Shown one piece after another: positions 9,801 to 18,448 of a stretch of DNA of 64,000 bases. The notes beneath the pieces are model-generated. The model saw only the letters and a program-made list of their open reading frames with translations. It was not told the origin of the DNA and made no database searches. The number at the start of each line of letters is the position of its first letter. Within the stretch, counting starts at the first letter, position 1. This DNA comes from Methanomassiliicoccaceae archaeon (GTDB lineage Archaea; Thermoplasmatota; Thermoplasmata; Methanomassiliicoccales; Methanomethylophilaceae), in NCBI GenBank assembly GCA_034928305.1, contig JAYFOZ010000001.1, positions 62,001-126,000 of the forward strand, written 5' to 3'. The position numbers were made by a program, and so were the translations under genes.

Positions 9801-11761
9801 CGAGGCCTTGGGTTTGAGAGTGTTGACAAATAATAGAGGTCTCAATCACACTACCTATGCGAGCGGTACCTGGGATAGTTTGAGAGTGTTGACAAATAAT
9901 AGAGGTCTCAATCATCAGGTGTGGAGAGTAGTGTCGCGCGCGAGTTTGAGAGTGTTGACAAATAATAGAGGTCTCAATCCCGCACGGATCAGCACCTCCG
10001 ACATAGCAGGTTTGAGAGTGTTGACAAATAATAGAGGTCTCAATCTACAGATGTTATATGGAGGACAGGAATAATGTTTGAGAGTGTTGACAAATAATAG
10101 AGGTCTCAATCGTTCGAAGATGCCGTCGAAGTTCTCTGATGGTTTGAGAGTGTTGACAAATAATAGAGGTCTCAATCCTGGGAAGTCTCCGGAACTGAAT
10201 CTCTTGAGTTTGAGAGTGTTGACAAATAATAGAGGTCTCAATCGAAAGCTACTACAACGAGCAGGCAAGAAAAGTTTGAGAGTGTTGACAAATAATAGAG
10301 GTCTCAATCACTTCGTCAGAGGGTCGGGTATCAAGAAGAGTTTGAGAGTGTTGACAAATAATAGAGGTCTCAATCTGACGTGCCGTATAACGTCAAGCAA
10401 GCGATGTTTGAGAGTGTTGACAAATAATAGAGGTCTCAATCAATAAAGCGGACTGTGAGCGCTTCCGCTCTGTTTGAGAGTGTTGACAAATAATAGAGGT
10501 CTCAATCACAATAGAGCGTTTGCTCGAAGTGTACAATGTTTGAGAGTGTTGACAAATAATAGAGGTCTCAATCTTAAGCGTAACCGAGCTGGGAATCTCT
10601 GACGTTTGAGAGTGTTGACAAATAATAGAGGTCTCAATCCATATTCGTCGATTATCTGATGGACGTCCGGTTTGAGAGTGTTGACAAATAATAGAGGTCT
10701 CAATCACAAGGGTTATCTCGACGGTAGACTCACAGGTTTGAGAGTGTTGACAAATAATAGAGGTCTCAATCAAAGCGCGCGGTGAGATGTGGGATGTGTT
10801 GGTTTGAGAGTGTTGACAAATAATAGAGGTCTCAATCGCGGACCCGACGGTAACTGCCGGACTGATAGTTTGAGAGTGTTGACAAATAATAGAGGTCTCA
10901 ATCGGCCTTGGGGAGCATGCCAGTCCAGTCGTAGTTTGAGAGTGTTGACAAATAATAGAGGTCTCAATCATTGCCCCCGAGCCCGACGTTGAACCCACCG
11001 TTTGAGAGTGTTGACAAATAATAGAGGTCTCAATCTGTGGCGTATCGTATGGTACGTTAGTTTGTGTTTGAGAGTGTTGACAAATAATAGAGGTCTCAAT
11101 CAAGGCCGCCTGCGACGCACTGACCTCCTCAGTTTGAGAGTGTTGACAAATAATAGAGGTCTCAATCATACGCAATGCCGTTATGTTTATGATCTATGTT
11201 TGAGAGTGTTGACAAATAATAGAGGTCTCAATCTATCCCCCGACAGTTGTCGCCTGTAAGGTTGTTTGAGAGTGTTGACAAATAATAGAGGTCTCAATCT
11301 GAACCTTAACGATCTTGAAGTCAGGATGGGTTTGAGAGTGTTGACAAATAATAGAGGTCTCAATCGAACTTGAGCTTGGTGACTTCGCCATCTCCGTTTG
11401 AGAGTGTTGACAAATAATAGAGGTCTCAATCACGATAGAGCGTCTCCTAGAGGTCTATAATGTTTGAGAGTGTTGACAAATAATAGAGGTCTCAATCCTC
11501 CGCGGGCGAGGTGGTGGTGTGCCGATTGTTTGAGAGTGTTGACAAATAATAGAGGTCTCAATCTAATTTTTTATCGATACCACCATCGCCGAAGTTTGAG
11601 AGTGTTGACAAATAATAGAGGTCTCAATCATTGCATAAGGGATACAAAGGTGAAGCACTGTTTGAGAGTGTTGACAAATAATAGAGGTCCCAATCGACGC
11701 TATGTCGGGGCATGACGGTCGTAACGTTTGAGAGTGTTGACAAACATTAGAAGCCTTAATC
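6841..11761 (+). CRISPR. CRISPR array, 75 repeats and 74 spacers (36-bp repeat)
   Basis: The repeat is 36 bp, beginning GTTTGAGAGTGTTGACA and ending AGAGGTCTCAATC; its ends form an 8-bp inverted repeat with one mismatch (GTTTGAGA / TCTCAATC). Spacers are 30 bp, except spacer 14 (7735-7765), which is 31 bp, giving a 66-bp period. The first 73 repeats looked identical by eye. Repeat 74 (11660-11695) has T to C near its 3' end, and terminal repeat 75 (11726-11761) is degenerate in its 3' half, so the leader and newest spacers are at the left end next to csn2. The 5' half that pairs with the tracrRNA is intact in all copies. Spacers 56 and 70 are diverged versions of one coding site. The many open frames across the array on both strands are artefacts of the repeat. 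Confidence 0.99.
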
Positions 11762-12136
11762 TCATATCCGACGTGGGAACGCCCGCCTCCTCCGACCCCG
11801 CGGCGTCGGAACGGACCCGCTCCATGAAGGGTGCGGCGGGAAGGGAACGGACGACATTCTTTCTTGCACCCAGTCTGAATCGGACCGGCGCATCCTGTTC
11901 GAGCACGTTGCGGAGGGGCCGCGGCTATGGTTTTGCGATCCGCCATCTCGCGGGTGCGTACTATGAAGAGGCATTAAGCATGAGAATAAGATACGGTTCA
12001 ACGCGGACCGGCCGCGAAGGGAAGTGCGAGCATAACGAACGAGAAATCGAAGAGAGGGTTTTCGAAGGCGGGCGCCGATGCCGCCGCAGAGGAAGGGCGG
12101 ACCGTGTGGGGATTGCTTGCGGAATGCATAAGATCG
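11762..12136. other. intergenic region between array and biosynthetic operon
   Basis: About 375 bp with no open frame I believe. Composition changes sharply here from A/T-rich to G/C-rich. The promoter of the following operon must be in this stretch, but I do not see a convincing TATA box. Confidence 0.4.
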
Positions 12137-13180
12137 ATGAGTGACACGTCCTATACGGTGCACGGCTATCCTATAACGGACCTCGCGAAGGCAGCGGGAT
12201 CGGTCAACACGATAAACGAGAAGACCGCATTGGAGTACGCGCTGGGGGACTCCCTCTCTAAGAAGAGGTCGACGGTCATAGTGAAGAACGTGGGAGTCAA
12301 TGCGCTTGCGGACCCTCTCGTGATGGCCTCCACCCAGGGCATCATGGGGGGAGTTGTGCTGATATCCGGGGACGACACCGAAGTCAGGGGGACCCAGGTC
12401 CGCCAGGATACCAGGCCGTACGCGGAGGTGGCATCGGTCCCGCTGGTGGAGCTCGACACGGGCGCCGTCCGCCAGGGCCTCGAGATGGCGTTCGCCGAAT
12501 CCGAGAAGTATTCCAGGGTGGCGATCCTGAGGGTCACCGACGTCGCCCTCTACAGCGCGACAGGCGAGGGGCCGCCCCTGATGCAGGCGGACCGCCGTTA
12601 CGGGAGGCTCGCGGACAGGGCACTGACGGCTAAAGGATGCGCCGACCGTGCGGATAGGATCTTCAAGGGAAAGGGAGAAGTCCCGGAGGCCGTCGAGAGC
12701 GGAGGCCGCACATTGGGCCTGTGCAGGAACTGCCCGTACAAACCCCTTCTGCAATTCATATCGGACGAGGGCATCGAGGTCATAATCGACACCGGATGCG
12801 TGATCCTCGCCAGGAAGAGGCCCTACAACATAGGGGTGGCCAATTACGGCCTGGGGTCCTCCATAGCCGTCGCCGCGAAGTCCACGGGGATAGCGGTCAT
12901 CGGAGACTATGCTTTCCTCCATTCTGGGATCAATTCGCTGATAGACGTCTATGAGAGGGGCACCCCGCTGCTGACCATAATACTGAAGAACGGAAGGCTG
13001 GGCATGACGGGAGGGGAGGGGTGCTTCGACGTGGAGAGGTACATCTCCTGGGCCGGGCCCGAGAGGATGGGGGTCGAAGAGGCCATCGGGATCATGAAGG
13101 GATCTGTTACCGGCCCGAGAACGATAGTGATAGAGACGGAATGTCCGGAGGGTGAAATACATGAAGAAATTGGATATTGA
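12137..13180 (+). CDS. TPP-dependent 2-oxoacid decarboxylase, IorA-like without ferredoxin domain
   Basis: 347 aa from ATG 12137 (the frame is open to 12104; the inner start gives MSDTSYTVHGYP). The N-terminal half resembles the pyrimidine-binding domain of indolepyruvate:ferredoxin oxidoreductase alpha (IorA): INEKTALEYALG (E28 as the likely TPP-activating Glu), KNVGVNALADPL, and a QDTRPYAEVASVP segment. The C-terminal half is a TPP diphosphate-binding domain: LCRNCPYKP, then GDYAFLHSG (G256-D257) with N285 in LKNG, the GD...N motif. IorA proteins are about 600 aa with a C-terminal 2[4Fe-4S] domain; that domain and the middle domain are absent here, and no beta subunit lies nearby. That favours a non-oxidative decarboxylase, by size also comparable to a fused sulfopyruvate decarboxylase. 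First gene of the aks-type operon, overlapping aksA by 20 nt, so the substrate is probably a long-chain 2-oxo-dicarboxylate such as 2-oxosuberate (inference). Confidence 0.7.
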   Translation: MSDTSYTVHGYPITDLAKAAGSVNTINEKTALEYALGDSLSKKRSTVIVKNVGVNALADPLVMASTQGIMGGVVLISGDDTEVRGTQVRQDTRPYAEVASVPLVELDTGAVRQGLEMAFAESEKYSRVAILRVTDVALYSATGEGPPLMQADRRYGRLADRALTAKGCADRADRIFKGKGEVPEAVESGGRTLGLCRNCPYKPLLQFISDEGIEVIIDTGCVILARKRPYNIGVANYGLGSSIAVAAKSTGIAVIGDYAFLHSGINSLIDVYERGTPLLTIILKNGRLGMTGGEGCFDVERYISWAGPERMGVEEAIGIMKGSVTGPRTIVIETECPEGEIHEEIGY

Positions 13181-14285
13181 GATCTGTGATGTGACACTCA
13201 GGGACGGCGAGCAGACTCCCGGGGTCTCCTTCACATGCGAGGAGAAGCTCGACATCGCACGCGGCCTTGACGCCATCGGCGTCGAGGTCATAGAGGCGGG
13301 CTTCCCGAGTGTCAGCGAGGACGAGAGGAAAAGCATAAAGGAGATAACGAAGGCCGGACTCGATGCCAGGATATGCTGTCTTTCCAGGGCGGTAAAGTCC
13401 GACGTCGACGCGGCGATCGATTGCGACGTTGACCTGGTCAGCATATTCATCGCCACCTCAGACCTGCACATAAGGGTCAAGTACAAGAAAAGCCGCGAAG
13501 AGGTACTGGCACAGGCCCTAGACATGGTCGACTACGCCATAGGCCACGGCATACAGGTCAGATTCTCTGCGGAGGACGGCTCCAGGACGGACCTGTCATT
13601 CCTGAAAGAGATGTTCAGACAGGGCTGCGAGCACGGTGCGGCGTACAGCAGCATAGCCGACACGGTCGGATGCCTGACCCCGCTCGAGACCGCGGATGCC
13701 GTCAGGTATCTGACGGACGGCCTCGGCAACAAGCTGTGCGTCCACCTGCATAACGACATGGGCCTCGCCACGGCGAACGCGTTCACGGCGGCCGAATGCG
13801 GGGCGTTCCAGCTCCACACAACCGTCAACGGCATAGGCGAGAGGGCCGGGAACGCCAGCCTCGAAGAGCTGCTCGTGGCACTTAGGATGAAAGGAGGCGT
13901 GGACAGATACGACCTCACGCACCTAACGGAGCTGTCCCGGAAGGTCTCACGCTATTCGGGGGTACCGGTATCGAAGACGAAGGCCGTCGTCGGCGAGAAC
14001 GCATTCTCGCACGAGAGCGGCATACACATAGCCGCCCTGATCGTGGACAGCTCCACCTACGAGTACTTCCCCCCGAAGATGGTGGGAGGGGAGCAGAAGT
14101 TCATACTAGGCAAGCACACGGGCAGAAAGGCCCTCGAGCACATCGTCAAGACCCTCGGATACCAGCTGACAGAAGCCCAGATGGACAGGGTGCTGCACGA
14201 TGTGAAGGTGAGGGGCGAGGGCAAGTGCGCGATCACGCCCCAGGTGCTGATGGAGATCGTGGAGAATGCAAGGGGGACGTCGTAA
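13161..14285 (+). CDS. aksA: homocitrate synthase AksA (2-oxoacid chain elongation)
   Basis: Condenses acetyl-CoA with 2-oxoglutarate and longer 2-oxo-dicarboxylates to give homocitrate homologues, first step of each elongation round toward 2-oxosuberate for coenzyme B. 374 aa, usual for the DRE-TIM family. Motifs: CDVTLRDGEQTPGVSF (metal-binding Asp and catalytic Arg), RFSAEDGSRTD, HLHNDMGLATANAF and NGIGERAGNASLEE. The C-terminus keeps the GKHTGRKALEH region but lacks the LeuA-type regulatory domain, as in AksA. I start at ATG 13161 because GGAGGGTG (13147-13154) precedes it. Isopropylmalate or citramalate synthase are alternatives on sequence, but the neighbouring aconitase-type pair, the dehydrogenase and the methanogen-like background favour AksA. 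Confidence 0.82.
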   Translation: MKKLDIEICDVTLRDGEQTPGVSFTCEEKLDIARGLDAIGVEVIEAGFPSVSEDERKSIKEITKAGLDARICCLSRAVKSDVDAAIDCDVDLVSIFIATSDLHIRVKYKKSREEVLAQALDMVDYAIGHGIQVRFSAEDGSRTDLSFLKEMFRQGCEHGAAYSSIADTVGCLTPLETADAVRYLTDGLGNKLCVHLHNDMGLATANAFTAAECGAFQLHTTVNGIGERAGNASLEELLVALRMKGGVDRYDLTHLTELSRKVSRYSGVPVSKTKAVVGENAFSHESGIHIAALIVDSSTYEYFPPKMVGGEQKFILGKHTGRKALEHIVKTLGYQLTEAQMDRVLHDVKVRGEGKCAITPQVLMEIVENARGTS

Positions 14286-15494
14286 TTGAGCACGCTGTCC
14301 GAGAGGATCCTGAGAGGGGCGGCAGGCAGTTTCGTCGACGTTACGGTCGACCGGGCGATGGCCCATGACGGTTCGGGGATCCAGGCATTGACGGCTTTCC
14401 GCGAGATGGAGGCGGAGGAGATACGGCATCCTGAGAGGATAACGATAATTTACGACCACATAGTCCCGGCGAACAATTCGACCACGGCGGACCTGCAGGC
14501 GGAGCTCAGAAGATTTACCCTCGAGAAAGGTCTCGATTTCCACGACATAGGGTCCGGCGTGTGCCATCAGGTCATGAGCGAGGGCAGGGTCCTGCCCGGG
14601 GAGGTCGTGGTGGGAGCAGACTCTCACACATGTACCATGGGAGCCTTCGGGGCGTTCGCCACGGGGGTGGGGGCATCGGACATGGCGTCCATCTGGGCCA
14701 CCGGCGGGACCTGGCTGAAGGTGCCGGAGACGATCAACATCAGGCTGGAAGGAAGACTCCCCCGGTTCTCGGAGCCCAAGGATGTGGCGCTGAGATATGT
14801 GGGCATGCTCGGGGCGGACGGCGCGACCTACAAGGCCATAGAGTTCACCGGCGACAACGATATCCGGATGGAGGGGAGGCTGACGATATCCAACATGGCT
14901 GTCGAGGCCGGGGCCAAGACGGGCCTGTTCTACGCCGACGGGGAGACCTGCCGCTATCTGAAGGGATATGGGTTGGATGCCGAGCCGCAGAAGGCGGAGG
15001 ACTGCGGCTACGTCAGGGAGGAGACCATAGAGCTGGACGATGTGGAGCCCGTACTCGCCGTGCCGCACAGGGTCGACATGGTCAGGCCGGTGTCCGACCT
15101 GGAAGGGACCCCCCTCGACCAGGTCTTCGTCGGCACGTGCACCAACGGCAGGTACGAGGACCTGAAACGCTTCGCGGACGTGGTCAAAGGCAAGCGGGTG
15201 AAGGTCAGGACGGTCGTCGTCCCGGCTTCCAGGGCCGTGCTGCTCAGGGCGATGGAGACCGGCGTTCTGAGGGACATCGTGGAGTCGGGGGCCGCAATAG
15301 GCACGCCGGGGTGCGGACCGTGCCTGGGCGCCCACCAGGGCGTGCTCGGGGAAGGGGAGGTCGGACTCTCCACTGCCAACAGGAACTTCAAGAACCGCAT
15401 GGGCGTCGGAGCGGAATACTATCTGTCGTCGCCGACGACGGCCGCGTTCTCCGCGCTCAAGGGTGAGATCGCATCACCGGGGGAAAGGTTGTGA
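14286..15494 (+). CDS. aksD: homoaconitase large subunit AksD
   Basis: Dehydratase/hydratase of the aconitase superfamily that isomerises homocitrate homologues to homoisocitrates together with the small subunit. 402 aa with the [4Fe-4S] cysteines: VGADSHTCTMG, VFVGTCTNGRYEDL and GTPGCGPCLGAHQG. Start is TTG at 14286, directly after the aksA stop; the N-terminus STLSERILRGAAGS is the usual one, so the TTG start is reasonable. It overlaps the GTG start of the small subunit by 4 nt. On sequence alone it cannot be separated from isopropylmalate isomerase LeuC; context decides. Confidence 0.82.
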   Translation: MSTLSERILRGAAGSFVDVTVDRAMAHDGSGIQALTAFREMEAEEIRHPERITIIYDHIVPANNSTTADLQAELRRFTLEKGLDFHDIGSGVCHQVMSEGRVLPGEVVVGADSHTCTMGAFGAFATGVGASDMASIWATGGTWLKVPETINIRLEGRLPRFSEPKDVALRYVGMLGADGATYKAIEFTGDNDIRMEGRLTISNMAVEAGAKTGLFYADGETCRYLKGYGLDAEPQKAEDCGYVREETIELDDVEPVLAVPHRVDMVRPVSDLEGTPLDQVFVGTCTNGRYEDLKRFADVVKGKRVKVRTVVVPASRAVLLRAMETGVLRDIVESGAAIGTPGCGPCLGAHQGVLGEGEVGLSTANRNFKNRMGVGAEYYLSSPTTAAFSALKGEIASPGERL

Positions 15495-15961
15495 AGGGAA
15501 AGGTCGTGAGGGTCGGCGACGACATCGATACGGACCTCATAATAGCCGGAAGGTACCTGAGGACGAAGGACAGGTCGCTCTGGGCGGAGCATGCTTTCGA
15601 GGACCTCGACCCGGGCATGTCGTCACGTCTCCCGGGCAGTGTCATCGTCGCGGGGAAGAACTTCGGATGCGGGTCGTCGCGCGAGCAGGCGGCCATAGCT
15701 CTGAAGGAGGCGGGAGCGGTGGCGGTGGTCGCGAAAAGTTTCGCCAGGATATTCTTCAGGAACGCCATAAACAGGGGCATCCCCCTGTTCGAGGTCGAGG
15801 GCCCGATGGAATGCGATGACGGAGATGAGATCGCTGTCTCGCTGGAGGGATCCTATGTGGAGACCGGGGGCAAGAGATACGGATCCCTCAGGCTGTCGGA
15901 CAGGATGATGGAGATCATAGACGCCGGCGGGATCATAGAGCTGAGGAGGAGGGACCGATGA
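15491..15961 (+). CDS. aksE: homoaconitase small subunit AksE
   Basis: Swivel-domain partner of AksD, 156 aa. GDDIDTDLIIAGRYL at the N-terminus and GKNFGCGSSREQAAIAL are the family signatures; the substrate-specificity loop follows the DTD motif (LIIAGRYLRT). GTG start at 15491 overlapping the end of aksD, so the two subunits are made together. Substrate assignment follows from the operon, and LeuD is the alternative. Confidence 0.82.
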   Translation: MKGKVVRVGDDIDTDLIIAGRYLRTKDRSLWAEHAFEDLDPGMSSRLPGSVIVAGKNFGCGSSREQAAIALKEAGAVAVVAKSFARIFFRNAINRGIPLFEVEGPMECDDGDEIAVSLEGSYVETGGKRYGSLRLSDRMMEIIDAGGIIELRRRDR

Positions 15962-16013
15962 GGTCCGGAGAGGCCGCCGGCCACGCCGGCGGGAACGTTC
16001 GGAGGGCCGCCCC

Positions 16014-16982
16014 GTGAAGATAGCGGTCGTCGAAGGGGACGGCATAGGCAAGGAGGTCGTACCTGTGGCCGTGAAGGTTCTGGAGCACTACATTCCGGAT
16101 GCGGAGTACCTCGGGATCGAGGTGGGCTACGGGAAATGGGAGAGGACAGGCAAAGGATGCGACGACGGAGACATCGAGATGATGAGGGAGGCGGACTCCG
16201 TCCTCTTCGGTGCCATAACGACTCCTCCCGATCCGGACTACAAGAGCGTGATGCTCAGGATCAGGCACGAGCTCGGCCTGTACGCCAACATAAGGCCGAT
16301 ACGCGGGGACGGTTTCAGGATGACGGTCGTCCGCGAGAATTCGGAGGGCCTGTACTCGGGCATAGAGGAGATCGGCAGCGAGAGGTCAACCACCCTGAGG
16401 GTGGTGACCAGGAAGGCAAGCGAGCGTATAGCCGCCTGCGCGTGCGAGATCCTCCTTAGGGATTTCGAGGGCGGCACCCTCACTATAGGCAACAAGGCTA
16501 ACGTAATGAAATCGGACGTCCTATTCAGGGACACCTGCATGGAGGTGGCGGAGAGGACGGGCGTCCCGTACAGGACGGCTTACATCGATTCGCTGACGTT
16601 CGATGCCTTGCACAACCCCGGCAGATACGACGTGATAGTGACCACCAACATGTTCGGAGACATATTGAGCGACGCCCTTGGCCATGTGGCCGGCGGCCTC
16701 GGGATGCTCCCGAGCGCCAACATCGGCGGAGAATGCGCCCTCTTCGAGCCGGTGCACGGCAGCGCCCCCGACATCGCCGGGAAGGGGATCGCGAACCCGG
16801 TGGCGGCGATAAGGAGCGCGGGAATGCTCCTTGAGCACGCCGCGGGCATAATGTGCGAAGAGGAGATCGAGAGGGCAATATCCGGGGCTGTCTCGTCGGG
16901 GGCCGGGACTCCGGACCTCGGCGGGGACTCCGGAACGGAGCTGTTCGGGAAAGAGATACTGAAGAGGCTCGGAAAGAGGTGA
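16014..16982 (+). CDS. aksF: homoisocitrate dehydrogenase AksF
   Basis: NAD(P)-dependent beta-decarboxylating dehydrogenase that closes each elongation round, giving a 2-oxo-dicarboxylate one carbon longer. 322 aa, normal for the short LeuB/AksF type. Seen: VVEGDGIGKEV, MLRIRHELGLYANIRP (substrate-binding arginines), VRENSEGLYSGIE, the catalytic Tyr/Lys region with IGNKANVMKSD, NMFGDILSDALGHVAGGLGMLPSANIG, and FEPVHGSAPDIAGKGIANP. It begins 52 nt after aksE, the only noticeable gap in this operon, and is followed after 8 nt by the aldehyde dehydrogenase. Isopropylmalate or isocitrate dehydrogenase are alternatives. Confidence 0.82.
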   Translation: MKIAVVEGDGIGKEVVPVAVKVLEHYIPDAEYLGIEVGYGKWERTGKGCDDGDIEMMREADSVLFGAITTPPDPDYKSVMLRIRHELGLYANIRPIRGDGFRMTVVRENSEGLYSGIEEIGSERSTTLRVVTRKASERIAACACEILLRDFEGGTLTIGNKANVMKSDVLFRDTCMEVAERTGVPYRTAYIDSLTFDALHNPGRYDVIVTTNMFGDILSDALGHVAGGLGMLPSANIGGECALFEPVHGSAPDIAGKGIANPVAAIRSAGMLLEHAAGIMCEEEIERAISGAVSSGAGTPDLGGDSGTELFGKEILKRLGKR

Positions 16983-16990
16983 ACACGAAG

Positions 16991-18352
16991 ATGGATGTCT
17001 ATAATCCCGCCAGGAACGAGAAGATCGGAGAAGTTAAGGAGTTCACCGGAGAGGAGGTCGCGAGTACGATAGAGGGGCTCGCGGCAGGGTTCCCCGGATG
17101 GTCGGCCATGAGGCCGGCCTCCAGAGGCATGGTGCTATACAGGGCGGCGGAGATTATGAGGGCGGACACGGACAGGCTCTCGTCGATCCTGACCGCGGAG
17201 CAGGGAAAGCCGCGCGCCGAGGCGAGGAACGAGATCCTGGGCGCCGCCGCGGTCTTCGAGTTCTACGCGTCGATCGCCGGGACCGTGGGAGGAAGCACGG
17301 CGCCGAAGTCCGATTACGGGTACGCGTTCACGAGCAAGTCCCCCCTGGGGGTGTGCGGTGCGATAATCCCGTGGAACATGCCGGCGCTGATAATGGCGTG
17401 GAAGGTCGGGCCCGCCGTTGTGACCGGCAATACAATCGTTGTGAAACCCGCAGAGACGACCCCGTTCACGAACACCGAGATGGCGAAGATACTGTATTCT
17501 GCCGGCATTCCCGAGGACGTCCTCGCGGTCGTCACCGGCGGCGGCGAGACCACGGGCGCCGCCATAGTCGGGAATAAGGATATCAGGCATCTGTCATTCA
17601 CGGGGTCGGTCGAGACCGGGGGGAAGATCTCCAGGATGGTCGACGCAGGAAGAGTCAGGCTCACCCTGGAACTCGGAGGGAGCGACCCGATGATAGTTTG
17701 CGGCGATGCCGACCTGGACAGGGCGGTGGCAGGGGCGGTGGCCGGCAGATTCTACAACTGCGGTCAGATATGCACGGCCGTCAAGAGGCTCTTCGTGGCG
17801 GACAGCGTGGCGGACGGGTTCACGGAGAGGCTGAAAGCCGCGACAGAGAGGCTCAGGGTGGGGGACGGGGCCGTCGAGGGGACCGATATCGGCCCTTTGA
17901 ACAGCAGCGAGGGGCTGCACAGGATAGAGAGGATGGTCGAGGACAGCACGGGCTCCGCGAAGGTCATAACAGGTGCCAGGAGGCCCGAGGGCCGGGGGAA
18001 CTTCTACGCCCCCACTCTCATAACGGACCTGGAACCGGATTCGAGGCTGCTGACCGAGGAGGTCTTCGGCCCCGTGCTCCCGATAGTCAGGTTCGGTGAT
18101 CTGGATGAAGCCATAGAGATGGCGAACTCTACCAGGTTCGGCCTGGGCGCGTCGATATGGACCAATGACATGAGGAATGCGTCCAAGGCCGTGGACGGCG
18201 TGAAGTCGGGCATATTATGGGTCAACAGGCACTCGAGGATACCTCCCGAAGTCCCCTTCGGAGGGGTCAAGGGCAGCGGCATCGGCCGCGAGAACGGCCA
18301 GAACGCGTTGGACGGGTATCTGGTCGAGAAGACCGTGATCATCTCGCCCTGA
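16991..18352 (+). CDS. aldehyde dehydrogenase (semialdehyde type)
   Basis: NAD(P)-dependent oxidation of an aldehyde to an acid. 453 aa from the ATG at 16991; the frame is open further up inside aksF, but MDVYNPARNEKIGEV is the normal family start. Catalytic features: IIPWNMP (oxyanion Asn), VVKPAETTPF (NAD site Lys), FTGSVETGGKI, ELGGSDPMIV (general base Glu) and YNCGQICTAVKR (nucleophile Cys). C-terminal EEVFGPVLPIVRF and FGGVKGSGIGREN are intact. As last gene of the aks-type operon, its likely substrate is an omega-oxo acid made by the TPP enzyme, such as 7-oxoheptanoate, which would yield pimelate (inference). Succinate semialdehyde dehydrogenase is the closest general description. Confidence 0.8.
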   Translation: MDVYNPARNEKIGEVKEFTGEEVASTIEGLAAGFPGWSAMRPASRGMVLYRAAEIMRADTDRLSSILTAEQGKPRAEARNEILGAAAVFEFYASIAGTVGGSTAPKSDYGYAFTSKSPLGVCGAIIPWNMPALIMAWKVGPAVVTGNTIVVKPAETTPFTNTEMAKILYSAGIPEDVLAVVTGGGETTGAAIVGNKDIRHLSFTGSVETGGKISRMVDAGRVRLTLELGGSDPMIVCGDADLDRAVAGAVAGRFYNCGQICTAVKRLFVADSVADGFTERLKAATERLRVGDGAVEGTDIGPLNSSEGLHRIERMVEDSTGSAKVITGARRPEGRGNFYAPTLITDLEPDSRLLTEEVFGPVLPIVRFGDLDEAIEMANSTRFGLGASIWTNDMRNASKAVDGVKSGILWVNRHSRIPPEVPFGGVKGSGIGRENGQNALDGYLVEKTVIISP

Positions 18353-18448
18353 CGATCGGCACCGTGCATCGGACAGCGGGGGTGCTGCCTCCGCGCCGGA
18401 GGCGCTTCGGCGGAAAGAGGAGAGGGCGCGCGGGAACGCGACCCATAA

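Noticed and set aside
6841-11761. Many long open frames on both strands with repeated RVLTNNRGLN, RPLLFVNTLK or ETSIICQHSQT segments
   Set aside because: They are translations of the CRISPR repeat; 66 bp is a multiple of three, so frames stay open through the array.
11762-13525. Long minus-strand open frame of 587 codons
   Set aside because: Antisense to the TPP enzyme and aksA; low-complexity Arg/Pro/His-rich product from G/C-rich third positions.
13532-18352. Numerous long antisense or off-frame open frames in the aks operon
   Set aside because: High G+C lowers stop frequency; the plus-strand genes with full family motifs explain the region.
12137-18352. Leucine biosynthesis (leuA, leuC, leuD, leuB) as explanation of the operon
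   Set aside because: AksA lacks the LeuA regulatory domain and the TPP enzyme and aldehyde dehydrogenase do not fit leucine synthesis; still not fully excluded without a tree.
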